From contig NZ_FOUE01000008.1 in assembly GCF_900114775.1 (NCBI RefSeq), positions 1-64,000 on the forward strand: 64,000 nucleotides of DNA, given 5' to 3'. Made by a program: the position numbers and the translations under genes. The notes under the pieces were generated by a model, which was given only the letters and a program-made list of their open reading frames with translations, had not been told where the DNA came from and made no database searches. Shown here one piece after another: positions 1 to 8,807 of this stretch. Source of the stretch: Marinobacter zhejiangensis (GTDB lineage: Bacteria; Pseudomonadota; Gammaproteobacteria; Pseudomonadales; Oleiphilaceae). Numbering within the stretch: position 1 is the first letter of the stretch; the number at the start of each line of letters is the position of its first letter.

Positions 1-1
1 A

Positions 2-787
2 ACATTGACGAGAGAGCAGGTGCTGGCGCTGGCTGAGCACGTTGAAAACGCCGAACTGCAGGCGCACGACATCACCAAGGTCACCAACGACTTTCCGGAC
101 ATGACCTTTGAGGATGCCTACGATGTCCAGTGGGAAATCCGCCGTCGCAAGGAAGCCCGCGGCAACAAGATTGTCGGCATGAAAATGGGTCTGACCTCCT
201 GGGCCAAGATGGCCCAAATGGGCGTCGAAACCCCCATCTATGGCTTCCTGGCGGATTACTTCAGCGTGCCGGACGGCGGTGTGGTCAACACCAAGGAGCT
301 GATCCACCCCAAGATCGAAGCCGAGATTGCCTTCGTCACCAAGGCGCCCCTAAAAGGTCCAGGCTGCCATATTGGCCAGGTGCTGGCCGCGACGGACTTC
401 GTGATTCCGGCGGTGGAAGTGATCGACTCCCGCTACGAGAACTTCAAGTTTGATCTGGTCAGTGTGGTGGCGGACAACGCTTCATCCACCCGCTTTATCA
501 CCGGTGGCCAGATGGCCGACGTGGCCGATGTGGACCTGAAAACCCTGGGTGTGGTGGTCGAGAAAAACGGCGAAGTGGTGGATGTGGGCGCCGGTGCCGC
601 CGTGCTGGGGCACCCGGCCTCTAGTGTCGCCATGTTGGCCAACCTGTTGGCCGAGCGTGGCGAACACATCCCGGCGGGCACCTTCATCATGACCGGCGGT
701 ATTACCGCGGCCATCACGGTGGAACCCGGTGACAACATCACCGTTCGTTATCAGGGCCTGGGCACGGTTTCAGCCAAATTTGAGTGA
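2..787 (+). CDS. dmpH: 2-oxo-3-hexenedioate (4-oxalocrotonate) decarboxylase, 5' end cut by window
   Basis: Decarboxylates 2-oxo-3-hexenedioate to 2-hydroxypenta-2,4-dienoate (2-oxopent-4-enoate) in the catechol meta-cleavage pathway; cytosolic, Mg-dependent and usually complexed with the vinylpyruvate hydratase. The reading frame is open to the left edge. The first visible residues (T-L-T-R-E-Q) match the region just after the start of DmpH/XylI/NahK proteins, so only about three residues are missing; the in-frame TTG at 5 is probably not the start. Family hallmarks seen are the KMGLTSWAKMAQMGVETPIYG stretch, HPKIEAEI (acidic metal ligands) and EVIDSRYENFKFDL. Ten bases separate it from the tautomerase gene, as in dmp/xyl operons. 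Sure of the family; the dmp versus xyl name is arbitrary. Confidence 0.93.
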   Translation, partial: TLTREQVLALAEHVENAELQAHDITKVTNDFPDMTFEDAYDVQWEIRRRKEARGNKIVGMKMGLTSWAKMAQMGVETPIYGFLADYFSVPDGGVVNTKELIHPKIEAEIAFVTKAPLKGPGCHIGQVLAATDFVIPAVEVIDSRYENFKFDLVSVVADNASSTRFITGGQMADVADVDLKTLGVVVEKNGEVVDVGAGAAVLGHPASSVAMLANLLAERGEHIPAGTFIMTGGITAAITVEPGDNITVRYQGLGTVSAKFE

Positions 788-796
788 GGAGGTCCC

Positions 797-988
797 ATGC
801 CAGTCGCACAGTTAAATATTCTGGAAGGCAGGAGTGACGAGCAGAAGGAAGCGCTCATCCGGGAAGTATCGGAGGCCATTTGCCGCTCGCTGGACGCGCC
901 ATTGGAGAGTGTCCGGGTGATCATCAATGAAATGCCCAAACAACACTTCGGTATTGCGGGGCAGTCGGCGAAAAAGCTGGGGCGTTAA
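797..988 (+). CDS. dmpI: 4-oxalocrotonate tautomerase
   Basis: Small hexameric enzyme that converts 2-hydroxymuconate to 2-oxo-3-hexenedioate, the substrate of the decarboxylase encoded immediately upstream. The 63-residue product has the full catalytic set of the 4-OT family: after removal of Met the N-terminal residue is Pro1 (general base), with Arg11 in LEGRSDEQKE, Arg39 in SVRVII and Phe50 in HFG. An AGGAGG-type ribosome binding site (gaggaggtcc) lies just before the ATG. Length is exactly that of canonical 62-residue mature tautomerases. Naming as dmpI/xylH follows family and context. Confidence 0.96.
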   Translation: MPVAQLNILEGRSDEQKEALIREVSEAICRSLDAPLESVRVIINEMPKQHFGIAGQSAKKLGR

Positions 989-1023
989 CGCCCCGGTACG
1001 CCTCACACGTATCGGGAGTTCCG

Positions 1024-1716
1024 GTGAACAGGTTACCTGTCATGTATGTGCGGGGTCAGGGTGAAGACCTGACCTCGTCCCGAGGACAAACGAGCCTTCG
1101 CAGGTTTGTGGAGGGCTGCAGCCCCAAGGGCATTGTGTTTATCACCTTGGACGATGCTACACCGTCGCCCCAACTGCTGCTGTACCAGGGACGGGTGGAG
1201 CTGGTTCATCGCATGGAGGCCCTGCTGGCCGAAAAAACGGTGGATATCAGCGCAGTGGTGGCGTCATCGGGCGACCTGCTGGTGTCTGCCAATGGCTTGC
1301 TGCCCGGGCTTCATCCCGAAGTGATCGAGCTGAGGTTGCCGGGCGGGCTGGTGCAGGAGAGCTACTGCCAAATCGGAATCGGCCTTAACGAGCTGCGTGA
1401 AGAGGGAATTCTCGTTATATGCCTGGACCGGGCAATGCCGGAATCGGGCACGCCCGGGCAATCGCAATGGCAGGACCTGCAGATTCGTCAGCTGCTTGGG
1501 CGGTGGGAGGATGAGTATCAATGGATAAAAGCCCTGGCACGAGGTGGCCAATTGGAAAATACTGGCGCAGACAATTGCCCGTCGCTCAGCGACACGACAG
1601 TCTGTATGCTCAATACCGCGTTCGGGCTGGGGGGACTCAAGGCGCCCCAACGGATTTTCCAGACCGCCCTTAACGACCGGGGGAGGTCGGTGTTCGGCTA
1701 CGGCTGGATGCACTGA
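1024..1716 (+). CDS. DODA/LigB-fold protein lacking all metal ligands (probable pseudoenzyme)
   Basis: A 230-residue protein that, by eye, follows class III extradiol dioxygenases of the DODA/YgiD type over most of its length: N-terminal R-L-P-V-M-Y-V strand, the P-K-G-I-V-F-I-T strand, then PEVIELRLPGG, GIGLNELREEGILVI and a C-terminal VFGYGW. Each place where the family carries metal-binding or catalytic histidines differs: GHGSP is replaced by RGQGE, SAHW by TLDD, the DHG(S/A)W segment is shortened without His, and the VVHNL histidine region reads DRAMPE. Start chosen at GTG 1024 behind GGGAG; ATG 1042 is possible. It directly follows the meta-cleavage genes, so a regulatory or scaffold role in aromatic catabolism is a guess. 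Fold assignment moderately sure; function unknown. Confidence 0.6.
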   Translation: MNRLPVMYVRGQGEDLTSSRGQTSLRRFVEGCSPKGIVFITLDDATPSPQLLLYQGRVELVHRMEALLAEKTVDISAVVASSGDLLVSANGLLPGLHPEVIELRLPGGLVQESYCQIGIGLNELREEGILVICLDRAMPESGTPGQSQWQDLQIRQLLGRWEDEYQWIKALARGGQLENTGADNCPSLSDTTVCMLNTAFGLGGLKAPQRIFQTALNDRGRSVFGYGWMH

Positions 1717-1743
1717 TGTTCTTGGTTTGAATAAGGGACCGGT

Positions 1744-2685
1744 ATGTTGAAGTTACTCATCATTGGTGCGGGTGGCATTGGTGGCTACTACGCGGCCAAA
1801 CTGTCGGCAGCGGGGCATCAACTGGTGCTGACGGCACGTGGGAAACACCTGGCTGCCATGCAGGCGTCTGGGCTGGAGGTTCATTCCCAGGACCAGCGCT
1901 TTCATTGCCAGGTGCCGGCCTATGACCATGGGGAGTTGGTCCGCCGTTACCAGCCGGATGACTTCGACCTGATCATGGTTTGCCTCAAATCCACCGCCAC
2001 CCTGCCATTACTTGATGAGTTGGGCGACTGGCTCATGCAGGGGACCGTGCCGGTATTGTCGTTGCAGAACGGGGTGGACAATGAGCCGCTGTTTGCCCAT
2101 GCCCTGGGCGAATCCCGGGTTTTGGGTGGCCTCGCGGTTCGCATTGGTGGGCACATCATCAAGCCCGGTGTGGTTTCTGCGCAAGGCGAAGCGCGGATCG
2201 TCATGGGCATCTGGCCAACAGCAGGCGAACAGGCTGATCCCCGGCATCGCCTGCTGGATCAGCTGAAAGCGGCGTTCGAGGACGCCGGTATTCCGGTGAA
2301 CGTCTCGGAGGCGATCCGTTACGAGCTCTGGCGAAAGCTGGTGATTAACAATGGCGTGAATCCACTGTCGGCATTGACGGGCCTGGACACCGGCACGCTG
2401 ACCCATGACCCGCAACTCAAGCGGATTGTGTACGGCATGATGGCGGAAACGGTTGAGGCCTCAAAAGCCGATGGGGTAAATCTCAGTCAGCAGGACCTGG
2501 ACGACATGTTCCAGTTGATCAGCGAGTTCGACCCCATCAAGACCTCCATGCTGGTGGATAAGGAAAAGGGCCGGCCGCTGGAGCTGGACAGCATTGCCGG
2601 GGCAGTGATACGTCGTTGCCAGCAGCAGGGGCGGGAGGCTCCGTTCACCGAAACGGTGGTGGCGCTGCTCGCCCACGCCAACTGA
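1744..2685 (+). CDS. panE: 2-dehydropantoate 2-reductase family protein (PanE/ApbA)
   Basis: NADPH-dependent reductase of ketopantoate to pantoate (pantothenate/CoA synthesis), or of another 2-keto acid; cytosolic. The 313-residue product starts with a Rossmann GAGGIGG loop at residues 7-13, has the VLSLQNGVDN segment typical of the family and the catalytic-lysine region ELWRKLVINNGVNPLSAL in the C-terminal helical domain. It lies 27 bases after the DODA-like gene and behind an aromatic-degradation operon. PanE paralogues are often found in catabolic clusters, so a role with a different keto acid is possible. Family sure; the panE role is not. Confidence 0.85.
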   Translation: MLKLLIIGAGGIGGYYAAKLSAAGHQLVLTARGKHLAAMQASGLEVHSQDQRFHCQVPAYDHGELVRRYQPDDFDLIMVCLKSTATLPLLDELGDWLMQGTVPVLSLQNGVDNEPLFAHALGESRVLGGLAVRIGGHIIKPGVVSAQGEARIVMGIWPTAGEQADPRHRLLDQLKAAFEDAGIPVNVSEAIRYELWRKLVINNGVNPLSALTGLDTGTLTHDPQLKRIVYGMMAETVEASKADGVNLSQQDLDDMFQLISEFDPIKTSMLVDKEKGRPLELDSIAGAVIRRCQQQGREAPFTETVVALLAHAN

Positions 2686-2714
2686 CGGATCAGGCCGCGA
2701 CGGCACCTGAGCCG

Positions 2715-3602
2715 TCAGGCCGTGGTTTTGACGTTACGCCGCCGCCATTGCCAGCCCGCAATCAACGAACCACCCACGATGGCCAGGCTGGCGATCAGTA
2801 GGGTCCAGCTGGCCTCGGCCTCGCCAGCCAGCACCAGCAGCACCACCGAAATCAGCGGCGCGCTGTAAGCGAGGGTACCCAGCAGCTGAAGGTTGCCGTG
2901 CTTGATGCCGTAGTCCCAGGTAAAGAATGCGACCCCCACCGGCCCCAGGCCAAGACCAATCACCCCAAGCCACTGGGTCAGCGATTGTGGCCAGACAGTT
3001 TCTTCCAGTTGCCAGTGACAGGCCAGCGCCAGTAGTGCCGTAACCAGACAGAACCAACCAACGGCATCAGTCGGTACCGAACGGACCAGGCGGCTGAGTA
3101 CGGAATAGCTGGACCAGATCAGTGCGCATCCGAGGGCAACCAGGTAGCCCGTCAGGTACTGATCCTGGAAGCCGGCGCTGTCCCACCCGATCAGCATCCA
3201 GCACCCAAGTACCGAGAGGATGGCACCCACAATGTGCTGGTGCCTCAGGGTTTCACCGGGCAGCAACGACGACAGCAACACGATAAGCAGGGGCCACAGG
3301 TACGCGAGCAGGCTGACCTCCACCGCGGGTGCCAGGGTCATCGCCTTGAAATAGCAGAAGTGATAACCAAACAGGCCGCCAACACCAATAAGCCAGGCGA
3401 ACGGAGACTGTTTCAGGTACCGGACGCCAGTCTCACTCCGCCGCAGCCATCGCAGCGCCATCAACAGGAAGGCGATGGCAAAGGTCATGGCCATCAGCTG
3501 GAACTCCGGGATTTTCCCGCCGGTGAAACGGGTCAGCAGGGCCAGGGTTCCCCACAGGAATATGGCAGTGCTTCCAATCAGTGTTGCGTTGGTTCGGGTC
3601 AT
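2715..3602 (-). CDS. EamA/DMT-family transporter, YddG-like exporter
   Basis: Inner-membrane protein of 295 residues with about ten hydrophobic segments in two EamA repeats, typical of drug/metabolite transporters that export amino acids or other small molecules. The N-terminus (MTRTNATLIGSTAIFLWGT) resembles YddG-type aromatic amino-acid exporters. The C-terminus ends in a basic WQWRRRNVK tail. It is read leftward and is the last of three same-strand genes (solute-binding protein, AraC regulator, exporter), 114 bases behind the AraC gene. A small hairpin (GACGG/CCGTC, about 2698-2716) overlaps its stop and may end transcription from both sides. Substrate cannot be told from sequence. Confidence 0.85.
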   Translation of the reverse strand: MTRTNATLIGSTAIFLWGTLALLTRFTGGKIPEFQLMAMTFAIAFLLMALRWLRRSETGVRYLKQSPFAWLIGVGGLFGYHFCYFKAMTLAPAVEVSLLAYLWPLLIVLLSSLLPGETLRHQHIVGAILSVLGCWMLIGWDSAGFQDQYLTGYLVALGCALIWSSYSVLSRLVRSVPTDAVGWFCLVTALLALACHWQLEETVWPQSLTQWLGVIGLGLGPVGVAFFTWDYGIKHGNLQLLGTLAYSAPLISVVLLVLAGEAEASWTLLIASLAIVGGSLIAGWQWRRRNVKTTA

Positions 3603-3716
3603 GATGAGTGCCGGTTTTCATCCTTATTTCAAAACCGAAGTGTAGGCCGGGGTGGCGCCTTTCGTCTTTCGCAAGTTGGCAGGAATGTTTGCCGGTCTGG
3701 CGGAGTGCCGGGCGGG

Positions 3717-4448
3717 TCAGTGTCGTTTGCTGAGTTGGCGGAAGTGAGCTGGAGCGTGGCCAACATGTTTGCGGAAGCGATCGCTGAAGGCGGCCACACT
3801 TGTGTAGCCGACGTTCTCTGCAACCGCCTGCACACTGAGCGATGTCGACACCAGCAAGTGCCGGGCCTGTTGCATGCGGCACTCAATGAGGTAGTGCTGT
3901 GGGGTCATGCCCAACTGCCGTTTGAATAGCTCGGTCAGTTGCCGGGGACTCAGGTGTGATAGTTGCGCTAACCGCGCGAGCGATACCTGCTGCTGGTAAT
4001 GCTCATCCAGATAGGCCCTGGCCACTGCCACCCGGCGGTCGGTGCGGATGGTCTCGCGATGGCGCTCTTCCATCAGCTGAAGCAGCAGCATCATCATCTG
4101 GCGATGGGTGTTGGTGCCTCCTTCAGCGCTTGAGGCCTGGTGCTGAAGGAACCGCACATAATGGGTCAGGCCCGCATCCAGATCAAAAAACGCCGGTAGC
4201 CGATCCAGGGTGGGCGCGAGGGCTTCCGGGATGTCTGCCACCAGGAACTGGTTGGGACCGGAGGCCGAAAAATTGTGGTCGGTGCCTGCCGGAATAACCG
4301 CAGCAAGGGCATCAGATACCGCCCCGCCGCGCCCGTCGATCGACAGCGCCAGGGTTCCGGCCACCGGGAGCACCAGTTGATGGTGGTCATGGCTATGGGT
4401 TTTGGCTTCAACGGCGTAACTGCGCAGTGTCAGGGCCAGGTCTGTCAT
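3717..4448 (-). CDS. AraC-family transcriptional regulator with cupin N-domain
   Basis: 243 residues. Residues 1-100 form a cupin-like sensing domain (SHDHHQLVLPVAGTLALSIDG, with the HxH metal/ligand pattern). The C-terminal 100 residues carry two helix-turn-helix motifs, including VSLARLAQLSHLSPRQLTEL and SLSVQAVAENVGYTSVAAFS, followed by the AraC signature F-x-D-R-F-R-K-H-x-G. Its ATG overlaps the stop of the upstream solute-binding protein gene (ATGA), so the two are translationally coupled. It probably controls the neighbouring EamA exporter (114 bases downstream), as is common for AraC/exporter pairs, but no operator was identified. Confidence 0.9.
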   Translation of the reverse strand: MTDLALTLRSYAVEAKTHSHDHHQLVLPVAGTLALSIDGRGGAVSDALAAVIPAGTDHNFSASGPNQFLVADIPEALAPTLDRLPAFFDLDAGLTHYVRFLQHQASSAEGGTNTHRQMMMLLLQLMEERHRETIRTDRRVAVARAYLDEHYQQQVSLARLAQLSHLSPRQLTELFKRQLGMTPQHYLIECRMQQARHLLVSTSLSVQAVAENVGYTSVAAFSDRFRKHVGHAPAHFRQLSKRH

Positions 4449-5179
4449 TGTTGTGGGCTGGCCTCGCGGGCGCCTGGAATCTCGATCCCTGCAAGCGCTT
4501 CGTTGAAAATGGCCAGCCAGCGCCGCCCCGCTTCGGTGTTCTCGAAGGCCACATGCAGGGTTTGGGTAGCCAGTGTTTTCGGGTTCATCTGTAGCTGGTC
4601 GCTGATGGCCCTGACCCGGGGGTTATGGTCACACAGGTACGCCAGTACCTCCGGATCAATCACCACAAGGTCGACGCGGCCGGCCGCCAGTTTGAGCAGG
4701 TTCTGGCTATCGGTGATGGCTTCGGACACCTGGATGGAACCTGCGGCTATTCTTGCATCCAGGTCGGGGGTGTTGGCGTAGTCCTGGACAACGCCAACAG
4801 TCACCATACTCAGGTCGTCCAGATTATCCCAGTGAACCGGGGCGCTCCTGCGTTCGGCAAAACCGACGGTACTGATGCCAATGGGCGCCGACATCACGAA
4901 GACGTCGGTGTCGAACTTATATTCGGGCAGGTAGCCAATATGGTTTTCGCTGGTTTGGACGGTTGCGATGGTCCGGGACCAGGGGAAAAAGTCGACGAGC
5001 AGGGTGTGGCCCGCTGCCTGGAAAGCTGCACGGGCAACCTCAATGGCGGTTCCCTGGTTTGGCAGTTCTTCACCGGAATAGGGTGGCCACTCCAGGCTGG
5101 TGAGCATAACCGTTTCGGCACGGCCCTGAGGGCTCGACACAATGGTGAGGGCGAGGATTAACTGCAATAGCTTGCGCAT
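4445..5179 (-). CDS. Periplasmic solute-binding protein, family 3-like
   Basis: Exported protein of about 244 residues with a signal peptide (MRKLLQLILALTIVSSPQGRA, cleavage after A-E) and the amino-acid-binding-protein fold: SLEWPPYSG near the N-terminus, then EVARAAFQAAG. An upstream in-frame extension to 5299 exists, but the signal peptide supports the ATG at 5179 (ATG 5221 is an alternative). No permease or ATPase gene is linked, so it is more likely a stand-alone sensor or orphan binding protein than a transporter part. The stop overlaps the start of the AraC gene, coupling the two. Ligand unknown. Confidence 0.75.
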   Translation of the reverse strand: MRKLLQLILALTIVSSPQGRAETVMLTSLEWPPYSGEELPNQGTAIEVARAAFQAAGHTLLVDFFPWSRTIATVQTSENHIGYLPEYKFDTDVFVMSAPIGISTVGFAERRSAPVHWDNLDDLSMVTVGVVQDYANTPDLDARIAAGSIQVSEAITDSQNLLKLAAGRVDLVVIDPEVLAYLCDHNPRVRAISDQLQMNPKTLATQTLHVAFENTEAGRRWLAIFNEALAGIEIPGAREASPQQ

Positions 5180-5484
5180 GTTCAACGTAGGAACCGGCCG
5201 TAAAAAAGGAGCAAGACCCATTGTAAACATTCCTGAGCATTTCGCACGATGTCGTTGGACTGCGCGTCGTTGTTGGTCTGAAAGGTGATAGTCCTTCACA
5301 AACCTGTCATAACCCAGCGGTTTAATGACGCTTCGTGAAAGTGAGTTCGCGCACCATGGGCCCTCGGTTCAGAGATGCCCTGGGCAGCAACATCAGGTTT
5401 GCTGCCTCCCCGCCTCAGGAAGAGTACATACGAGAAAGGGTAACGTTGTTGCCCAGCGGTTTTTACGTTTGTGCTGGAGTTAGT
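5180..5484. other. Divergent intergenic region between solute-binding protein and small ORF
   Basis: About 305 bases separate the two divergent genes if the preferred starts are right. No RNA gene, repeat or long hairpin is apparent. The open frames into this region on both strands have no convincing ribosome binding sites; I read it as promoter and leader sequence. Confidence 0.4.
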
Positions 5485-5721
5485 ATGTTCGCCAATGACA
5501 CCGACCATACCGGGAGTGATTCCGTTTACACCGTAATGTCGAAGGACTGCCTGGAGGTTCTGGCCCGTGGCCGTTGGAACCGCCACGGATTATTCAGCGT
5601 TGCCGAGTACGAAGTGCAGCTGTCCGACGGTGAAACCCTCTACCGGTCCAGCTGCTTTGAAGCCGTGCAGCACTTCATCGTCATGCTGACGGAACCCTGC
5701 AAAGTCGCCTTTCCCGGTTGA
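5485..5721 (+). CDS. Small hypothetical protein, 78 residues
   Basis: Not recognised. The frame extends up to 5335, but the start is placed at ATG 5485 because a GGAG lies six bases before it and the sequence before it looks like leader. The product is a soluble, mildly acidic protein (N-D-T-D-H-T-G-S-D start, then YTVMSKDCLEVLARGRWNRHG and YEVQLSDGETLYRSSCFEAV) without signal peptide or membrane segment. It stands alone between two leftward genes. The regular alternation of strands suggests a small beta-rich domain, but that is inference. Confidence 0.6.
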   Translation: MFANDTDHTGSDSVYTVMSKDCLEVLARGRWNRHGLFSVAEYEVQLSDGETLYRSSCFEAVQHFIVMLTEPCKVAFPG

Positions 5722-5725
5722 CCTG

Positions 5726-5760
5726 AAAAAGCCGCCGGAGGGATCGCTCCCTGCCGGCGG
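5726..5760 (-). terminator. Intrinsic terminator of the acyl-CoA ligase gene
   Basis: On the minus strand a stem of CCGCCGG/CCGGCGG plus AGGGA/TCCCT with a four-base TCGC-type loop is followed by CTTTTTC. It lies 44 bases beyond the stop of the leftward fatty-acyl-CoA ligase gene. On the plus strand no T-run follows, so it should act mainly leftward. Confidence 0.85.
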
Positions 5761-5803
5761 AAAAGGCGTGAACAAAGGGGTGAGAAGAAGGTACGCCTGA
5801 GGG

Positions 5804-7465
5804 TCAGGCGAGGGTGGGTTCGGCCTTGGCCTCGGACAACGCCTGGTCTTTCAGAACCCGGCGCAGGATCTTGCCAACGTTCGATTTTGGCAGCTGATCG
5901 CAGAAAATTACTTCTTTGGGGACCTTGTAGGGGGTCAGGCTTTTGCGGCAGTGTTCCAGAACTTCGGCCTGGCTCAGCTCCGCATCTTCCGGCACCACAT
6001 ACAGGCGAACCCGCTCGCCAGTCCTGGCATCGTCCATACCAATAACCGCGCACTCACGCACTTTGGCATGCAGGGAAACCACGTCTTCAATTTCATTCGG
6101 GAAGACGTTGAAGCCGGAGACGATGATCATTTCTTTTTTCCGGTCGACGATCCGGGTCAAACCGTCGTCCTGAATCATGGCCATATCCCCGGTGCGGAAC
6201 CAGCCGCCGGGCAGGAACACCTTGGCGCTCTCGTGGGGGCGCTTCCAGTAACCTTTCATCACCTGGGGACCTTTCACACACAACTCGCCAATCTCACCAT
6301 TGGGGAGCGGTTGGCCGTTGTCATCAATGACCTGGATCTCGGTGTCCGCGACGGTGACGCCAATGGTGCCGACCCGTGGGTCAGAGGGGCGGTTGAGGCA
6401 CACTGCGGGGGCGGTTTCACTGAGCCCGTAGCCTTCGGAAATGGTTACCCCGGTCACCTGGCGCCACAGCTCGGCCGCGGCGCGGGTGAGTGCCATCCCA
6501 CCGGACGAGGTCAGTTTCAGGGAGCTGAAGTCCAGGTTCCGGAAAGCGTCATTCGAGCACAGTGCGACAAACAGCGTGTTGATGCCGGCAAAGCCGGTGA
6601 AGGGCCAGCGGCTCGCGGCGGTGATCAGGCTGTCCAGGTCACTCGGGTTGGGAATCAGTACGCTGTGGGCACCGCGTTCGAACAGGGCCAGCAGATGGAA
6701 GGTGAACGCATAGATGTGATAGAGCGGCAGCGGTGCGATATAGATTTCCTGCCCGGGTACCAGGTAATCGCCCAGCAGCGCAGTGATCTGCAGCTGGTTG
6801 GCAACCAGGTTGCTGTGGGTCAGCATCGAGCCTTTGGCAACACCGGTGGTGCCGCCGGTGTATTGCAGTACCGCCAGGCTGGTGGGCGTGGCATCCGCCG
6901 GAGTGGGGGTGTGTCCCAGACCAAGCGCCAATGTGGTCTGCAGGGGGATGATCTGTTGCAGTGGCGAGCGTTCAACCATGCGCCCGCTCACCAGGGTCTG
7001 CATGTCGTTCAGGCTGGTGTGGATCAGCAGTTCAATGGGGGTTTCCGCCAACAGCTCGTCCGCCAGGTCGAGGCGGCTGTCCAGCAGCACCAGCGCCCGG
7101 GCCCCGGAATCGCTGAGCTGATGTTTCATCTCCCGGGGGGTATAGAGCGGATTGGTATTGACGACCACCAGCCCGGCACGGATGGCGCCAAAGGCGGCCA
7201 CCGGGTACTGCAGGATGTTGGGCAACTGGATGGCGATGCGGTCACCGGGGCGGAGGCCGGCCTCGTTCTGGAGGTAGACCGCAAAAGCCCGGGACAGGTG
7301 ATCCAGTTCGGAAAAGGTCAGGGTGACATCAAGGCAGGAGAAGGCAATGTTGTCTGGGTATTGCTCGAAAGCGCGGTCGAGGAGATCTGAAATGGTTTGA
7401 AAACCGAAAGGGTTCAGGTGATCGCTGATGAGTTCCGGTACCCGGTCGAAATCTGCAGACTGCAT
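5804..7465 (-). CDS. fadD: Long-chain fatty-acid-CoA ligase (AMP-forming)
   Basis: Activates fatty acids to acyl-CoA via an acyl-adenylate; usually membrane-associated in the cytosol. 553 residues from ATG 7465, chosen for its GGGAGGAAAC ribosome binding site rather than the longer open frame to 7552. ANL-superfamily motifs are seen in order: the phosphate-binding loop YTGGTTGVAKGSM, the A5 motif EGYGLSETAP, the A7 motif GWFRTGDMA, and the C-terminal catalytic lysine in PKSNVGKILRR. Monocistronic, with its own terminator. It is divergent from an AraC/OruR-type regulator 236 bases away, a common pairing for lipid-use genes. Exact chain-length preference unknown. Confidence 0.88.
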   Translation of the reverse strand: MQSADFDRVPELISDHLNPFGFQTISDLLDRAFEQYPDNIAFSCLDVTLTFSELDHLSRAFAVYLQNEAGLRPGDRIAIQLPNILQYPVAAFGAIRAGLVVVNTNPLYTPREMKHQLSDSGARALVLLDSRLDLADELLAETPIELLIHTSLNDMQTLVSGRMVERSPLQQIIPLQTTLALGLGHTPTPADATPTSLAVLQYTGGTTGVAKGSMLTHSNLVANQLQITALLGDYLVPGQEIYIAPLPLYHIYAFTFHLLALFERGAHSVLIPNPSDLDSLITAASRWPFTGFAGINTLFVALCSNDAFRNLDFSSLKLTSSGGMALTRAAAELWRQVTGVTISEGYGLSETAPAVCLNRPSDPRVGTIGVTVADTEIQVIDDNGQPLPNGEIGELCVKGPQVMKGYWKRPHESAKVFLPGGWFRTGDMAMIQDDGLTRIVDRKKEMIIVSGFNVFPNEIEDVVSLHAKVRECAVIGMDDARTGERVRLYVVPEDAELSQAEVLEHCRKSLTPYKVPKEVIFCDQLPKSNVGKILRRVLKDQALSEAKAEPTLA

Positions 7466-7701
7466 CGGTGTTTCCTCCCTGCCTGTGGCAGTGGTTTGGC
7501 GGTGGCATAGCCGCAGCGGAGGTCCGCCAAGTGCTGTACTAACCCGCCTCATTGTTGTTAGGTCAAACTCAATTCCTGAACCACACTAACCGAGCCGATG
7601 TCAGTCAGCTGTATCATTAGGCGCCAGTTAGTATCAGTTTGCGCCACAATCGGCCGGGGGCTATCATGCGCCCGGTCACTTCACCCAAACGGTAATCGAG
7701 C

Positions 7702-8718
7702 ATGCTGCTCCGGCTGTCATCCGCGCTGATCGGCTTTTCTGAGCTGGCCCAACAGTTGGGGGCGAACCCGGCGGAGCTGTGCGCCCGAGCAGGGCTGGAC
7801 CCCGGCTACCTGCACACCACCAACCAGTTCATCCGTTGTGAAGCGTTTAACCGACTGCTGGAGGTGGCTGCGCAAGCCTCCGGGCGGGAAGACTTTGGCT
7901 TGCTGCTGGGGCGCGAGATCAACCTGGCGGTGATGGGCCCCACGGGGTTTATTATCCAGCACGCAGGTAGCGTGATGGAGGCTCTCAACGGACTCCGGCG
8001 CTACAACCACCTGCATGACCAGGGCACGCTGGTGCAGCTGACAACGGATCATGGCAAGGCGTATTTTTCCTCGCGGAATCTTGCCGCGTCGGATGAGGCT
8101 TTCCAGGTGACCGACCGGGCGGCGGGCCTTGGCATGGCAGTCATGCGGATGTTGGGTGGTCCGGATTGGAGCCCTGACAAGGTGCTCTTCCGCCATCGGG
8201 CACCCGCCGATACGGGGTTGTACCAGAAAGTGTTCGGATGCCCGGTGCTGTTCGGCCAGGAAGAAAACGCCTTGGTGTTTGATGCCGACTTCCTGGATGC
8301 CCCGATGACCCAGGAATCGAACAGCTACACCAACCAGATTGTTCAGGACTACATCCGCCGCCTGGAAGGCCAGGCTCCCCGTGACCTCATATCCAAGGTC
8401 CGGCTGCTGATCCAGCAGCTGTTGGGTACCAACGGCTGTTCACTGGTTAAAATCGCCGACTCGTTACGGGTCAGCAAACGCTCACTGCAGCGCCACCTCA
8501 ACCAGCAAGGCACGTCGTTCAGTGAACTTGTTGAAAGTGTCCGCATCGACATGGCCCAGCAGTACCTGACGGAAACCAGCATGTCGCTCACCCAGCTGGC
8601 TGAATTGCTGGGCTATACGGAAACCAGTAACTTCTCCCGGGCCTTCAAACGCCGGGTTGGTCTTGCACCGTTGGCGTGGAAGAAAGCCGCGTCTGCCGGG
8701 GAGGTGTCTGGCCGTTGA
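7702..8718 (+). CDS. AraC-family regulator with arabinose-binding-like N-domain (OruR type)
   Basis: 338 residues. The N-terminal 200 residues match the large ligand-binding domain found in OruR/VqsM-type regulators (GLLLGREINLAVMGPTGFIIQHAGS, LRRYNHLHDQGTLVQL). The C-terminus has two helix-turn-helix motifs (CSLVKIADSLRVSKRSLQRHL and MSLTQLAELLGYTETSNFSRAF) ending with the family's FKRRVGLAPLAW. Transcribed away from the acyl-CoA ligase gene; the shared upstream region suggests it regulates that gene, probably in answer to a lipid-derived signal. This is inference from layout only. Confidence 0.9.
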   Translation: MLLRLSSALIGFSELAQQLGANPAELCARAGLDPGYLHTTNQFIRCEAFNRLLEVAAQASGREDFGLLLGREINLAVMGPTGFIIQHAGSVMEALNGLRRYNHLHDQGTLVQLTTDHGKAYFSSRNLAASDEAFQVTDRAAGLGMAVMRMLGGPDWSPDKVLFRHRAPADTGLYQKVFGCPVLFGQEENALVFDADFLDAPMTQESNSYTNQIVQDYIRRLEGQAPRDLISKVRLLIQQLLGTNGCSLVKIADSLRVSKRSLQRHLNQQGTSFSELVESVRIDMAQQYLTETSMSLTQLAELLGYTETSNFSRAFKRRVGLAPLAWKKAASAGEVSGR

Positions 8719-8807
8719 GCATAAGAAATTATTTTTAATTCCGGATCGGTATATCTTTTTGATATATTTTGTATATACTTTGTCTATCTTCAGAGGTTAG
8801 ATGCTCT

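Noticed and set aside
5951..7390. 479-residue open frame opposite the acyl-CoA ligase
   Set aside because: Antisense shadow of an ANL-family gene with all motifs intact.
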